A stretch of 64,000 nucleotides of DNA. Origin: Salsuginibacillus kocurii DSM 18087 (GTDB lineage Bacteria; Bacillota; Bacilli; Bacillales; Marinococcaceae). The notes beneath the pieces were generated by a model. That model was not told the origin of the DNA and did no database searches. It was given only the letters and a program-made list of their open reading frames with translations. The translations under genes and the position numbers were made by a program. The DNA is taken from positions 110,527-174,526 of the forward strand of contig NZ_KB898626.1 in NCBI RefSeq assembly GCF_000377705.1, given 5' to 3'. Positions 8,751-17,571 of this stretch are shown piece after piece (position 1 is the first letter of the stretch; every line of letters begins with the position of its first letter).

Positions 8751-10640
8751 TTAATAGACATCGCGTTGATAACGCTTTTGTTTCTTTAAGCCGGTTAAAT
8801 AAGCTTCTGCTTCTTCTTCGCTCATGTTGCCTTCCGCGCTGATAATCGCCGCAAGCGTTGCATGGACATCTTTTGCCATCCGGTTCTTATCACCGCATAC
8901 ATAGATGTGCGCGCCTTCTTCAATCCAGTTAAACAACTCGGCGCTTTGTACTTTCATCCGGTCCTGAACGTAAACCTTTTGTGCCGTGTCCCGGGAAAAA
9001 GCGACATCCATGCGCGTGAGCACCCCGTCTTTTAACCATTTCTGCCACTCCGTTTGATAGAGGAAATCGGTTCGGAAATGCTGGTCGCCAAAGAAGAGCC
9101 AGGATTTGCCGTCTGCTTCAATTTCTTCGCGTTCTTCCACAAAGGAACGGAATGGCGCAATTCCAGTGCCCGGGCCGATCATGACAATCGGTGTTTCCGG
9201 GTCTTCCGGCAATTTAAAGTTCGGGTTTTTCTGGATATATACAGGAATCGTGTCACCCGGCTCTAGATTTTCCGCGCATTGTACGGAGCAGACACCGAAG
9301 CGGTCGCGTCCGTGTGTATGATATCGCACTGTCCGGATCGTAAGATGAACTTCATCTGGGTTCGCGTTTTCACTGCTGGCAATCGAATAAAGCCGCGGCG
9401 GCATTTTCCGGAGAATTTTCACAAATTCTTGCGGACTTACATTCCACGGGCCAAAATCCGTTACTAAATCAAGTAAATCACGGCCGTTAATATATTCTCT
9501 TAACTGTTCTTTGTTGTCGTCTTTAACGAGGTCCTGTAGTTGTTCGTTTGCATTAATTTCAGCTGCATGTTTAAGAAGCGGCTTCGTAAGTACTGTAATT
9601 TCATAATGGCGGCTCAGCGCTTCACGGAGCGTTCCTTCGTCACCTTGTTTGTTTATCGTCACACTTTCATCTTCGCTCCAGCTCAAGTTTTCAAGCAGGG
9701 CGTTAACTAAGCTGGGATGATTTTCTGGGTAAATGGCCAAACAATCACCTGGTTCGTAGTGCAAGTTCGAGCCTTCAAGTGATAATTCAATATGGTGCGT
9801 TTCAAGGTTCGAACCGCGTCCGTTCAAATTCACATTATCTAGCACTTCCGCATAAAACGGATTCGTCCGTGAGTACACCGGTGTTTCAGGTGCTGTATCA
9901 GCCTCTGCTACTGCAGCGGCGGCTTCTTGGACCGCATCACCCGTAGAAGACTGCAGAGCTTGTAATGATTCAAGGACATTATTCGCCCATTTTGCCGCAT
10001 CTTCATCGAAGTCTACGTCACAATCGACCCGGTCCGTAAGCCTGCTAGCGCCTAGTTCTTCTAAGCGTTTGTCGAAATCCTTTCCAGTCTGGCAATAGTA
10101 CTCATATGAGCTGTCACCGAGCGCAAGCACGGAGTAATTAAGTCCGTCCAGTTTAGGTGCTTTTTTGCCATGTAAAAATTCATAAAAGGAAAGGGCAGTA
10201 TCAGGCGGATCACCTTCGCCATGTGTGCTTACGACCACAAATAAATGGTCAAGATTCTTTATGTTTTTAGGCTTAAAATCATCCATTGAAGAGAGCGTCA
10301 CGTTAAAGTCTTGAGCTTTAAGCTTTGCAGATAACTCTTCAGCAAGCGTTTCACTATTTCCCGTTTGCGAACCATAAAGAACCGTCACATCTTTGGTAAG
10401 AGGAGGCGCGCTGATAGGTTCAGCCACTGCGGTGGGTGCTTCAGCCGGCTTGACAGCAGTGGCGGTGGCGGTAGCAGTAGCTGCCCCGTTTGTCGGTGGA
10501 GCTGCAGGAGCTTCAACAGGACCGGCGGCAAGGAAGCCGTTCAGCCACATTTTCTGTGCTTCCGTTAACGTTGGAAGCAGCTGGTTCAAGTATTCAATTT
10601 GTTCATGCGTAAAAGGACTATTTGTTTCTTGCAACTTCAA
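8751..10640 (-). CDS. cysJ: Sulfite reductase flavoprotein, alpha subunit
   Basis: The 629-residue protein passes electrons from NADPH through FAD and FMN to CysI. The N-terminal helix resembles other Bacillus CysJ ([21 protein letters not shown]). A low-complexity Ala/Thr/Pro linker follows at about 42-82, then a flavodoxin domain ([17 protein letters not shown], about 86-225), an FAD-binding domain (RLYSIASS) and an NADPH-binding domain ([25 protein letters not shown]). The start is a TTG preceded by AGAGGTGAT. The Thr-Ala repeats in the linker look like a simple-sequence expansion. A good sigma-A promoter lies upstream. Confidence 0.95.
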   Translation of the reverse strand: MKLQETNSPFTHEQIEYLNQLLPTLTEAQKMWLNGFLAAGPVEAPAAPPTNGAATATATATAVKPAEAPTAVAEPISAPPLTKDVTVLYGSQTGNSETLAEELSAKLKAQDFNVTLSSMDDFKPKNIKNLDHLFVVVSTHGEGDPPDTALSFYEFLHGKKAPKLDGLNYSVLALGDSSYEYYCQTGKDFDKRLEELGASRLTDRVDCDVDFDEDAAKWANNVLESLQALQSSTGDAVQEAAAAVAEADTAPETPVYSRTNPFYAEVLDNVNLNGRGSNLETHHIELSLEGSNLHYEPGDCLAIYPENHPSLVNALLENLSWSEDESVTINKQGDEGTLREALSRHYEITVLTKPLLKHAAEINANEQLQDLVKDDNKEQLREYINGRDLLDLVTDFGPWNVSPQEFVKILRKMPPRLYSIASSENANPDEVHLTIRTVRYHTHGRDRFGVCSVQCAENLEPGDTIPVYIQKNPNFKLPEDPETPIVMIGPGTGIAPFRSFVEEREEIEADGKSWLFFGDQHFRTDFLYQTEWQKWLKDGVLTRMDVAFSRDTAQKVYVQDRMKVQSAELFNWIEEGAHIYVCGDKNRMAKDVHATLAAIISAEGNMSEEEAEAYLTGLKKQKRYQRDVY

Positions 10641-10699
10641 CGATGATCACCTCTTGTTAAAATAAAAGCCTAGTTGACCAATAGGATTAATTAAAATTT

Positions 10700-10728
10700 A
10701 AGGTATCACGGGATGAAACTGTTGTCAA
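10700..10728 (-). promoter_or_regulatory. Sigma-A promoter of cysJI
   Basis: On the minus strand TTGACA (10723-10728) and TACCTT (10700-10705) are separated by exactly 17 bp, about 60 bp upstream of the cysJ start. Confidence 0.7.
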
Positions 10729-11189
10729 TCCAGTTTAAGGAAGAAGTGAAGCAAAAAGTTTAATACTTGATAAGAAAAGTAGGTTATATAGAAATAGTAA
10801 ATGCGAAAAGCGGGTGAAGCGTTCTTTAGTTTGCTATTTAAATTTAAGGCAGATGTCTGTTACAGAGTAGCGTTGATCTCATCTATAGGTACAAGTGTGA
10901 CATCTGCTTCATCCTCACTTTATTTGAACTCTCAGTACTCACTTTTTGTGTAAACAACGAGAAGTGCAGAAGCAACAACTATTTAAAGAAGGTAAGCTAT
11001 GCAATATTAAGAAAAGAGCAGGGAGAACTTATGGTGGGTAAAAGTAGTGACAGCCCGTGAGAAGAAAACAAAGAAGATAAGAAGAAACGTTGTTGTAAAG
11101 TGTTGCTTTTATGAAAAGCAAATGATTCTCTGTTTTAAATGGATTAATGATAAACTAATAATAAATACATAGATGAAGGGGCTGTTAGT
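10729..11189. other. Gene-free stretch with an inverted repeat
   Basis: I find no convincing gene here. GCAGATGTC (10849-10857) and GACATCTGC (10899-10907) form a perfect 9-bp inverted repeat around a 41-bp centre; its role is unknown. The A+T-rich right end presumably carries the promoter of the next gene. Confidence 0.45.
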
Positions 11190-11483
11190 ATGCAAGTGAT
11201 CCATGCACATATGAAAGTGAAATCAGAAAACCGGGAGGAATTTTTAGAGCGGGTGCAAAGCTTGATAAAAGAATCACAAGCAGAAGAAGGAAACATTTCT
11301 TACGACCTTTATGAAGATGTAAGTGAGCCGAATAAATTTGTCATGCTCGAAGAATGGCGGGATGAGGATGCGGTTGAATATCACTTTCAAACGCCTCACT
11401 TTGCTCATTTTGGCGACATTGCCGAAAATCTGTTGGAAGGAGCGCCGGAAGTGAAACGCTTTGAAGTGAACGAAAAACGTTAA
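11190..11483 (+). CDS. Antibiotic biosynthesis monooxygenase (ABM) domain protein
   Basis: A 97-residue protein made of a single ferredoxin-like ABM domain. The pattern HAHMKVKSENREEFLERV, then EEGNISYDLYEDVSEPNKFVMLEEWRDEDAVEYHFQTPHF, is typical of YgiN/YcnE-like proteins. These act as dimeric quinol or heme-related monooxygenases, or have unknown substrates. The gene is monocistronic, with its own terminator 16 bp after the stop. Which compound it acts on cannot be inferred. Confidence 0.85.
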   Translation: MQVIHAHMKVKSENREEFLERVQSLIKESQAEEGNISYDLYEDVSEPNKFVMLEEWRDEDAVEYHFQTPHFAHFGDIAENLLEGAPEVKRFEVNEKR

Positions 11484-11498
11484 TAGAAAGTGTTAAAA

Positions 11499-11537
11499 AA
11501 AGGAGCTTTCCCTGTTGAGGGAGAGCTCCTTTTGTAT
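11499..11537 (+). terminator. Terminator between convergent genes
   Basis: AAAGGAGCTTTCCC pairs with GGGAGAGCTCCTTT with one mismatch, followed by T-rich sequence. The A-run before the stem means it could also serve the opposite strand. Confidence 0.8.
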
Positions 11538-11623
11538 AAATTTATTTGATGAGCCGGGCTAAAGCAACTTCAATTCGTTTAGCAGCTGCATCATCATCAG
11601 CCGCATCTATAAAAAAGTAGAGA

Positions 11624-12820
11624 TTAATGTTCTACTTTTTCTTGAATGGGAAAGACATCTGCAAAAGAGCTCCAGTCTTCTTTCATTTCATTGTCGTTTA
11701 ATAGACAACGATCTAAAGAGGCAGCAATCTCTGCATGGGAAAAATCGATACCAATCAGAACGAGTTCCGTGATTCTATCTCCCCAGTTCTCATCCCTCGT
11801 CTCTAACCACTCTGGTTCCTCTTCTAACGTAACCTGAAGTTCTTCCGCAGGCAGCGATGCTAACCAGTAGCCGGCAGCTCCGACTTGTATAGATTGACCA
11901 GCTTGACTTAATTCAATAGCAATATCGTTATGTGAAGCAAGCCAGAATAGTCCTTTGGCGCGGATGATAGATTCAGGCCATTGATTAAGCCAGTTGTGGA
12001 ATCGTTCGGGGTGAAAAGGGCGACGTCTCCGGTAAACAAATGATGAAATCCCGTATTCTTCTGTTTCTGGTGTATGTTCAGGAGTTTGAAGTTCTTTAAG
12101 CCAACCTGCAGACTGACTTGCTTGTTCAAAATCAAATAAATGTGTATTTAAAAGTTCTTCAGGTGCCACTTGCCCGTGTTTCGCCTGAATAATCTTTGCC
12201 TTAGGCTGTAGTTTTTTTAATACCGATTCCAAATGTTGGATTGTTGTACGCTCGACCCGGTCACATTTATTTAAAATCAAAACGTCACAACATTCAATTT
12301 GTTCGATTAACAAATCGCTAATTTCACGGGTGTCATCTTCACTAACTGCTTGATTCCTTTCTAATAAACTGGCACCAGAATGATACTCTTCCCAAAAGTG
12401 GGCGGCATCTACCACGGTTGCTAACGTATCTAAGCGGCAAAATTTGCTTAAATCTATTCCTGATTCTTCATCAATATATGAAAACGTTTGAGCAACGGGC
12501 ACCGGCTCAGAAATCCCGGATGATTCAATTAAAATGTAATCAAATTGGCCTTGTTCAGCTAAGCGCTTAACTTCGATTAGTAAGTCTTCACGTAAGGTAC
12601 AGCAAATGCAGCCATTGGACATTTCAACTAGCTGTTCATCAGCATGAGTAAGCGAATTTCCCTTTTTTATCAGTTCAGCGTCAATGTTCATCTCACTCAT
12701 ATCATTAACGAGTACAGCCACATTCATATCAGTACGTTGGTGCAAAATATGATTTAAGATTGTTGTTTTTCCAGCCCCTAAATAGCCACTTAAGACAGTT
12801 ACAGGAATTTGTTCGTTCAA
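11624..12820 (-). CDS. yciC: CobW/COG0523-family GTPase, YciC-like zinc metallochaperone
   Basis: A 398-residue COG0523 GTPase with a P-loop (GYLGAGKTT, residues 11-19), the metal-binding CICC motif near 72-75 followed by TLREDLL, the NKCD guanine-specificity motif, and a C-terminal CobW_C domain. In Bacillus subtilis YciC is a Zur-repressed zinc chaperone of almost the same length (397). Two sequences matching the Zur box lie within 110 bp upstream, which supports a zinc-starvation role over a cobalamin role. That point matters because a cobalamin riboswitch lies 1.4 kb away. It is divergently transcribed from the flavoprotein gene. Confidence 0.87.
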   Translation of the reverse strand: MNEQIPVTVLSGYLGAGKTTILNHILHQRTDMNVAVLVNDMSEMNIDAELIKKGNSLTHADEQLVEMSNGCICCTLREDLLIEVKRLAEQGQFDYILIESSGISEPVPVAQTFSYIDEESGIDLSKFCRLDTLATVVDAAHFWEEYHSGASLLERNQAVSEDDTREISDLLIEQIECCDVLILNKCDRVERTTIQHLESVLKKLQPKAKIIQAKHGQVAPEELLNTHLFDFEQASQSAGWLKELQTPEHTPETEEYGISSFVYRRRRPFHPERFHNWLNQWPESIIRAKGLFWLASHNDIAIELSQAGQSIQVGAAGYWLASLPAEELQVTLEEEPEWLETRDENWGDRITELVLIGIDFSHAEIAASLDRCLLNDNEMKEDWSSFADVFPIQEKVEH

Positions 12821-12848
12821 TCTCGTCTCTCCTTCCTACTAACACATT

Positions 12849-12868
12849 AATTGTAATCATTACGATTT
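12849..12868. promoter_or_regulatory. Zur box 1
   Basis: TTGTAATCATTACGATTT matches the Bacillus Zur operator core (TCGTAATnATTACGA) with one change in the left half. It lies 29 bp from the yciC start. Confidence 0.78.
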
Positions 12869-12908
12869 ACAAATTTATTTTATTTCTTTACACTAAAGCT
12901 GTCAACTT

Positions 12909-12929
12909 AAATAGTAATAATTACGATTT
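12909..12929. promoter_or_regulatory. Zur box 2
   Basis: AATAGTAATAATTACGATTT is a second near-match to the Zur operator, 36 bp before the flavoprotein start. The two boxes are about 60 bp apart and could control both divergent promoters. Confidence 0.75.
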
Positions 12930-12964
12930 GTTACTGGTACATTTCAAATTGGGGAGTAGATAAG

Positions 12965-14149
12965 ATGCTGGAATGGATGGTTGTAGGTGGGGGCATTCAA
13001 GGGGCGACCATGGTTCATTTTTTACGATCACAACGAGGAGTATCTGCTAGCGAGATTGCTTGGATTGATCCTCAAAAAAGTCCGCTGGCTGCCTGGAAAA
13101 GATGTACGAATGCGGTTGGTATGAACTATTTACGGTCTCCGGGCGTCCATCATATTGGAATCAATTCGTTTTCTTTAAAGGTTTTTGCTAAACAACAGGG
13201 AAAGCAACTGTCGCAACAGCCTTTCAGGGGAAAATATGCCCGTCCATCTCTGGAAGTATTTAACGCTCATGCGGATGAAGTGCTTAAAAAGATCAAGTGG
13301 CAGGACATGTGGAAGCAGGGTAAAGTAGAAGATCTTGAACAACTAAGGAACGGGTGGAAAATTAGATTAATGAGTGGTGAGGAGCTTGAAGCCAAACGGG
13401 TCATTCTCGCTTTAGGTATGAGTGAACAACCACATGTGCCTGACGAGTTGGATATAGCCGAAGAAGAGCAGAATCGAAAAGGAATTCATCATATTTTTTC
13501 AACCTCATTACCTGAATTTACGATGCTGAAGCGTCCGGTCGCAGTAATTGGTGGTGGAATCAGTGCAGCCCAAACTGTATTAGCCCTTCAAGAGAAAGCA
13601 AGAACCCCCGTTCATTTGATTAGTAAACATAACTTAAAGGTTGCCACCTTTGACTCAGACCCAGGCTGGTTGGGACCGAAGTATATGCGTCATTTTCTGC
13701 AGACAAAAGATTACACAAAAAGGCGGGAGATGATTAAAACTGCGAGAAATATTGGAACCATCCCTCGTTTTATATACAATCAACTTCAAAAAGCGCAAAA
13801 AAGAAACTCAGTTATTGTACATGAGAAAACAGATGGCAGAGTGAGTGTAGACACCGACAACAAAATGAGGATAGGAGATGAACAGAAAGAGATAGAAGCT
13901 GAGACAATCATCCTGGCCACAGGTTTTAAAAAAGATCTGCCAGCAAACGAATGGCTGACCACAGTAAAAGATAGATATCACCTGCCCGTCGCCCCATGCG
14001 GTTTTCCGATTATTCAATCACTTGATCTTGCCTGGGCCCGCGGTTTACATGTGATGGGGGCTCTTGCAGAACTTGAAATTGGGCCGATAGCTAAAAATAT
14101 ATCCGGCGCCCGTAAAGCAGCTGAGCGTATTTGCGGGCATGCTCCATAA
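12965..14149 (+). CDS. FAD/NAD(P)-binding oxidoreductase, probably zinc-starvation induced
   Basis: A 394-residue flavoprotein. The N-terminal dinucleotide motif VVGGGIQGATM (about residues 6-16) should bind FAD, and a second motif VIGGGISAAQTV (about 194-205) should bind NAD(P)H. The ATGFKKDLP segment near 317-325 is the typical second FAD contact. This layout recalls flavin monooxygenases and N-hydroxylases, but I cannot assign a substrate. The upstream Zur box and divergent yciC suggest a function needed when zinc is scarce. A cobalamin riboswitch starts about 100 bp after the stop codon, so metE is probably a separate unit. Confidence 0.75.
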   Translation: MLEWMVVGGGIQGATMVHFLRSQRGVSASEIAWIDPQKSPLAAWKRCTNAVGMNYLRSPGVHHIGINSFSLKVFAKQQGKQLSQQPFRGKYARPSLEVFNAHADEVLKKIKWQDMWKQGKVEDLEQLRNGWKIRLMSGEELEAKRVILALGMSEQPHVPDELDIAEEEQNRKGIHHIFSTSLPEFTMLKRPVAVIGGGISAAQTVLALQEKARTPVHLISKHNLKVATFDSDPGWLGPKYMRHFLQTKDYTKRREMIKTARNIGTIPRFIYNQLQKAQKRNSVIVHEKTDGRVSVDTDNKMRIGDEQKEIEAETIILATGFKKDLPANEWLTTVKDRYHLPVAPCGFPIIQSLDLAWARGLHVMGALAELEIGPIAKNISGARKAAERICGHAP

Positions 14150-14248
14150 AGAGTAAGAACAATTATAGTTTGGAAGGATAAAACTAGTATCTACACTTGC
14201 AAAAAACTCTGATTTTTGATAAAAATAGAACACCAACAGGTTCATATC

Positions 14249-14470
14249 ATTTAAAGATTCGCGGTACCTCAAAGGAGGTTTAATAGGGAATCCGATGAAA
14301 AGTCGGAGCTGTCCCCGCAACTGTAAGTGTGGACGAAGAGACCAAACCACTGGCTTTTGAAGCCGGGAAGGGGTCTTGGTAGGACGAAGCATAAGCCAGG
14401 AGACCTGCCGCGCAGTCTTTTAAGTTTCCTGACTTCGGGGGGTGAGCAGAGGGACGGCGAAATGTGGAAA
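14249..14470 (+). promoter_or_regulatory. Cobalamin riboswitch
   Basis: The conserved core is present: AATAGGGAATCCGATG at 14282-14297, then GTCGGAGCTGTCCCCGCAACTGTAA (14312-14336), and the B12 box GCCAGGAGACCTGCC at 14395-14409. The ordering and spacing fit adenosylcobalamin/cobalamin aptamers. A terminator follows at 14525-14551, giving an expression platform that should stop transcription of metE when cobalamin is available and the B12-dependent MetH can work. Confidence 0.95.
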
Positions 14471-14524
14471 AGTATAGGCACCGGATGGATCTATGTGTCT
14501 ATAACGTTTTGTCGTTGAATCAGC

Positions 14525-14551
14525 CCCTGTCATGTTATGGCAGGGTTTTTT
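14525..14551 (+). terminator. Riboswitch-controlled terminator before metE
   Basis: CCCTGTCA pairs with TGGCAGGG (with G-T pairs) and is followed by six T. It lies about 90 bp upstream of metE, in the expression platform of the cobalamin riboswitch. Confidence 0.85.
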
Positions 14552-14639
14552 ACGTTTCATCGTTTATAGCCCAGGTGATTAACGATGGCGCCAAGAGCAG
14601 AAACAGACAAAATGTGTAGAGATAAGAGGAGAGATTGGA

Positions 14640-16877
14640 TTGTCTAGAAGCGTAATAGCAACTAATATTGGTTACCCGCAATTAGATGGGAAAAGAGAAT
14701 GGAAACGCGTGTTAGAATCATATTGGAAAGAAGATCTATCAGCAACTGAACTGTATGATAAATTAGAAGAATTGAAAGTGGATCGTTTGAAGAAGCAAGA
14801 AAAAGCAGGAATTCACTACGTGCCTGTGAATGATTTTACTTATTATGACCGGATGCTGGATGTGGCCTGGATGTTTAATCTCATTCCTGCCCGTCATCAG
14901 CATACTTCGGAAAGTTCGCTTCGAAACTACTTTTCGATGGCACGTGGCGAACAAACCGCCGAAGCATGTGCGATGAAAAAGTGGTTTAATACAAACTATC
15001 ATTACATTGTTCCGGAATGGGAAGGACAGGAACTTTCGCTTATTAAAAATATGCCGCTGGCAGCCTGGAAAGAGGCTAAGGAAGCGGGTATTTCAAATCC
15101 TAAACCGACGTTGGTCGGCCCGTTTACGTTTGCTTATTTTTCTAAAGGGTTTACCTCTGTGTCTGAAGCATTAGAGACGGTACTTCCTCTTTATAAACAA
15201 ATGATTGAAGAGCTTGATACAGCAGGTGTGGAGTGGCTGCAAATCGAAGAACCTGCTTTAGTTGTCGGTGAAGCAGCACCTTTCCTAAAAGAAGTGCATG
15301 AGGCATATTCCGCCCTAAGAACCGCAGCACCACGAATGAAGCTCTTCATTCAAACGTATTATGAGGCGCTCGTTGATTTTGATACGTGCATGGCTTTTCC
15401 TGTGGATGGATGGGGCTTAGATTTAACCTCACAGCGTGCGCTTGCTCAACTTACAAGTGGCAAGTTTCCAGATGATAAAGTGCTTGGAGCCGGCATTATT
15501 ACAGGTGATAACATTTGGCGCGCACATACAAAGGAAAAAGCGAGCTACCTCCAAGCTGTTTTAGAAAAAATCAACGTAAATGAAGTTTGGGTGCAGCCTA
15601 CTACTTCGCTTTTACATGTACCAGAAACGAAAACTCATGAAACGAGATTGCCGGCTGAACTTTATGACCGGTTAAGCTTTGCGGATGAAAAGCTAACTGA
15701 AGTGGTGGAAGTAACAGAAGCCTTAAAGGAAGGTCAAGCTGCAGATCAAGATACACTAGCCACTTACTTGGCACAAGATCCCGTCCCATCGGTATTTAAA
15801 GATATCCAAACTCACCGCGGCACCAGTTTTGAGAAACGGCAGGAAAAACAACAAGCATTTAACCTGCCTCTACTTCCTACTACTACGATTGGAAGCCTGC
15901 CGCAAACAACAGAAGTCCGCAAATTGCGCCGTGATTGGAAACGTGGGGATTTGTCAACTGAACGCTATGAAGAAGAAGTAAGAGGTCATATTAAAAAATG
16001 GGTGCAAGAACAAGAAGAGCTTGGTCTCGATGTGCTCGTACACGGGGAATTTGAACGCAATGACATGGTTGAATTTTTTGGTGAAAAACTCGATGGCTTT
16101 GCATTTACCGATTTTGGTTGGGTACAGTCCTACGGCTCACGCGGTGTGAAACCGCCTATTATTCATAGCGATGTGAAACGCCCGCAAGCTATGACAGTTG
16201 AGGAGACGGTATATGCTCAATCTCTTACAGAGCAACCGTTAAAAGGGATGCTGACCGGGCCGGTTACGATCGTAAACTGGTCATTCGTTCGAAGTGACCA
16301 GCCAAAAGCGGATACGGCTGCCCAGGTAGCGGAAGCGTTGGCTGAAGAAGTGCTGGACCTGGAGAAGGCTGGCATTTCCATGATTCAAATTGATGAACCA
16401 GCATTTAAAGAAGGCTACCCGCTCAAAAAAGAAGACCGCCCTGCCTATGAAGACTGGGCCGTTAAGACGTTCCAGCGCACGCACCGTGATGTGAAAGACG
16501 AGACGCAAATTCATACGCACATGTGCTACAGCGAATTCCAAGATATTTTGCCTGCGATTGGTGCGATGGATGCCGATGTTATTTCCATAGAAGCGTCAAA
16601 GAGTGGCGGTGACATTCTCGCTGGTTTTGAAGATGGCCAGCACGTTAATGAAGTCGGCTTAGGCGTATATGACATTCACAGTCCCCGTATTCCAGACGTT
16701 GATGAAATGGAGTCTATGTTAAATCGCTGCTTAACGTATTTGCCGGTTGAAGTGTTCTGGGTCAACCCGGATTGCGGTTTAAAAACACGCTCAGAAAAAG
16801 AAGTGCGTGAGTCGCTTGCTGCCATGGTCCAAGCGGCCAAAAGAGTACGCGCTTCCGTGCAAGTGAAACAGAGCTAA
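14640..16877 (+). CDS. metE: Cobalamin-independent methionine synthase
   Basis: MetE transfers a methyl group from 5-methyltetrahydropteroyl-triglutamate to homocysteine. The 745-residue protein has the N-terminal Meth_synt_1 and C-terminal Meth_synt_2 barrels. All four zinc ligands are present, His627, Cys629, Glu651 and Cys712, with the same spacing as in the E. coli enzyme. The start is a TTG preceded by AGAGGAGAG. Control by the upstream cobalamin riboswitch fits the usual logic of replacing the B12-dependent enzyme when B12 is absent. As a zinc-rich demand enzyme next to Zur-controlled genes, it may also be sensitive to zinc supply. Confidence 0.96.
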   Translation: MSRSVIATNIGYPQLDGKREWKRVLESYWKEDLSATELYDKLEELKVDRLKKQEKAGIHYVPVNDFTYYDRMLDVAWMFNLIPARHQHTSESSLRNYFSMARGEQTAEACAMKKWFNTNYHYIVPEWEGQELSLIKNMPLAAWKEAKEAGISNPKPTLVGPFTFAYFSKGFTSVSEALETVLPLYKQMIEELDTAGVEWLQIEEPALVVGEAAPFLKEVHEAYSALRTAAPRMKLFIQTYYEALVDFDTCMAFPVDGWGLDLTSQRALAQLTSGKFPDDKVLGAGIITGDNIWRAHTKEKASYLQAVLEKINVNEVWVQPTTSLLHVPETKTHETRLPAELYDRLSFADEKLTEVVEVTEALKEGQAADQDTLATYLAQDPVPSVFKDIQTHRGTSFEKRQEKQQAFNLPLLPTTTIGSLPQTTEVRKLRRDWKRGDLSTERYEEEVRGHIKKWVQEQEELGLDVLVHGEFERNDMVEFFGEKLDGFAFTDFGWVQSYGSRGVKPPIIHSDVKRPQAMTVEETVYAQSLTEQPLKGMLTGPVTIVNWSFVRSDQPKADTAAQVAEALAEEVLDLEKAGISMIQIDEPAFKEGYPLKKEDRPAYEDWAVKTFQRTHRDVKDETQIHTHMCYSEFQDILPAIGAMDADVISIEASKSGGDILAGFEDGQHVNEVGLGVYDIHSPRIPDVDEMESMLNRCLTYLPVEVFWVNPDCGLKTRSEKEVRESLAAMVQAAKRVRASVQVKQS

Positions 16878-16890
16878 ATATTGCAGCAGG

Positions 16891-16924
16891 ACATGCCCGC
16901 AAGTGTACTTACTTGCGGGCATGT
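16891..16924 (+). terminator. Perfect 14-bp hairpin after metE
   Basis: ACATGCCCGCAAGT and ACTTGCGGGCATGT pair perfectly over a 6-nt loop 13 bp after the stop codon. There is no T-run, so it may stabilise the 3' end rather than terminate. Confidence 0.65.
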
Positions 16925-16956
16925 TGGTATCAAGACAAAATTAATTTGATGTAAAG

Positions 16957-16990
16957 CACTCCCTGATACTTTAGGGGGTGTTTTAATTTT
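16957..16990 (+). terminator. Second hairpin with T-run after metE
   Basis: CACTCCC pairs with GGGGGTG over a 10-nt loop, followed by TTTTAATTTT. It is the more likely intrinsic terminator of metE. Confidence 0.7.
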
Positions 16991-17571
16991 GTTTAGTATA
17001 ATACTAATGCTATTTGTAGTGTATATGGCATTTAATTTTGTATGTTTTGCCAGTATGAGAATCATTAATGATTTATAATTATTAATAGAGCATTTGAAAC
17101 CAGTTCTTATTTTAAAAAAATCAAACAAAAAATTAATGGACAAATGTACGCGCAGGAAAGAAAAAAGAAATTGTAATGCCTACTTTTCTTAAAGGTTTTA
17201 GCAGCTTTGATTCCTTAACGGTCAAATTCATTTCGTGTATATGGTAACTTAAAATTGAACTACCCTGATAGAAAATAATTCTAATATTACAATTTAAAAT
17301 TGGGGGGAGTTAAGGGAGTGGGCACATGAAACAAAAAACAACTTAAAGATATTTAAATGGGGAGATCGATAGAAGCATTTCAAAAGCAACAAAAGTTGCA
17401 AGAAATACGGTAAAAAATATTACGGTATTTGAAGAAAGCAAAAAGTAGGATGTCCGACAGATGTCGGTTTCGATATGAACTTATGGATGAAAAGTTAAAA
17501 TTCTTTATAATAAATCATAAGGAAGGCTTATCTAACTTACTACCAGACTTGTAAAAAGGAGGTTAATAACA
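16991..17571. other. Gene-poor A+T-rich stretch
   Basis: Besides the short HTH-like remnant at 17326-17448, I see no gene. The composition is clearly more A+T-rich than the flanks, which can mark an insertion or deletion scar in front of the sigma-54 regulator gene. Confidence 0.4.
17326..17448 (+). pseudogene. Short helix-turn-helix remnant (transposase-like)
   Basis: From the ATG at 17326 the frame reads MKQKTT, stop, then RYLNGEIDRSISKATKVARN and TVKNITVFEESKK before a second stop. The segment GEIDRSISKATKVARNTVKN resembles the helix-turn-helix at the start of IS21-type IstA transposases or related resolvase-like proteins. Only 41 codons remain and the frame is interrupted, so it is a fragment. 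The family assignment is tentative. Confidence 0.35.

Noticed and set aside
11624..12820. Reading the CobW-family gene as a cobalamin-synthesis gene because of the nearby B12 riboswitch
   Set aside because: The riboswitch is oriented toward metE, while the CobW-family gene has Zur boxes and is transcribed away from it.
14249..14470. A T-box or SAM riboswitch in front of metE
   Set aside because: No T-box sequence or SAM core; the B12 box and cobalamin core are clear.
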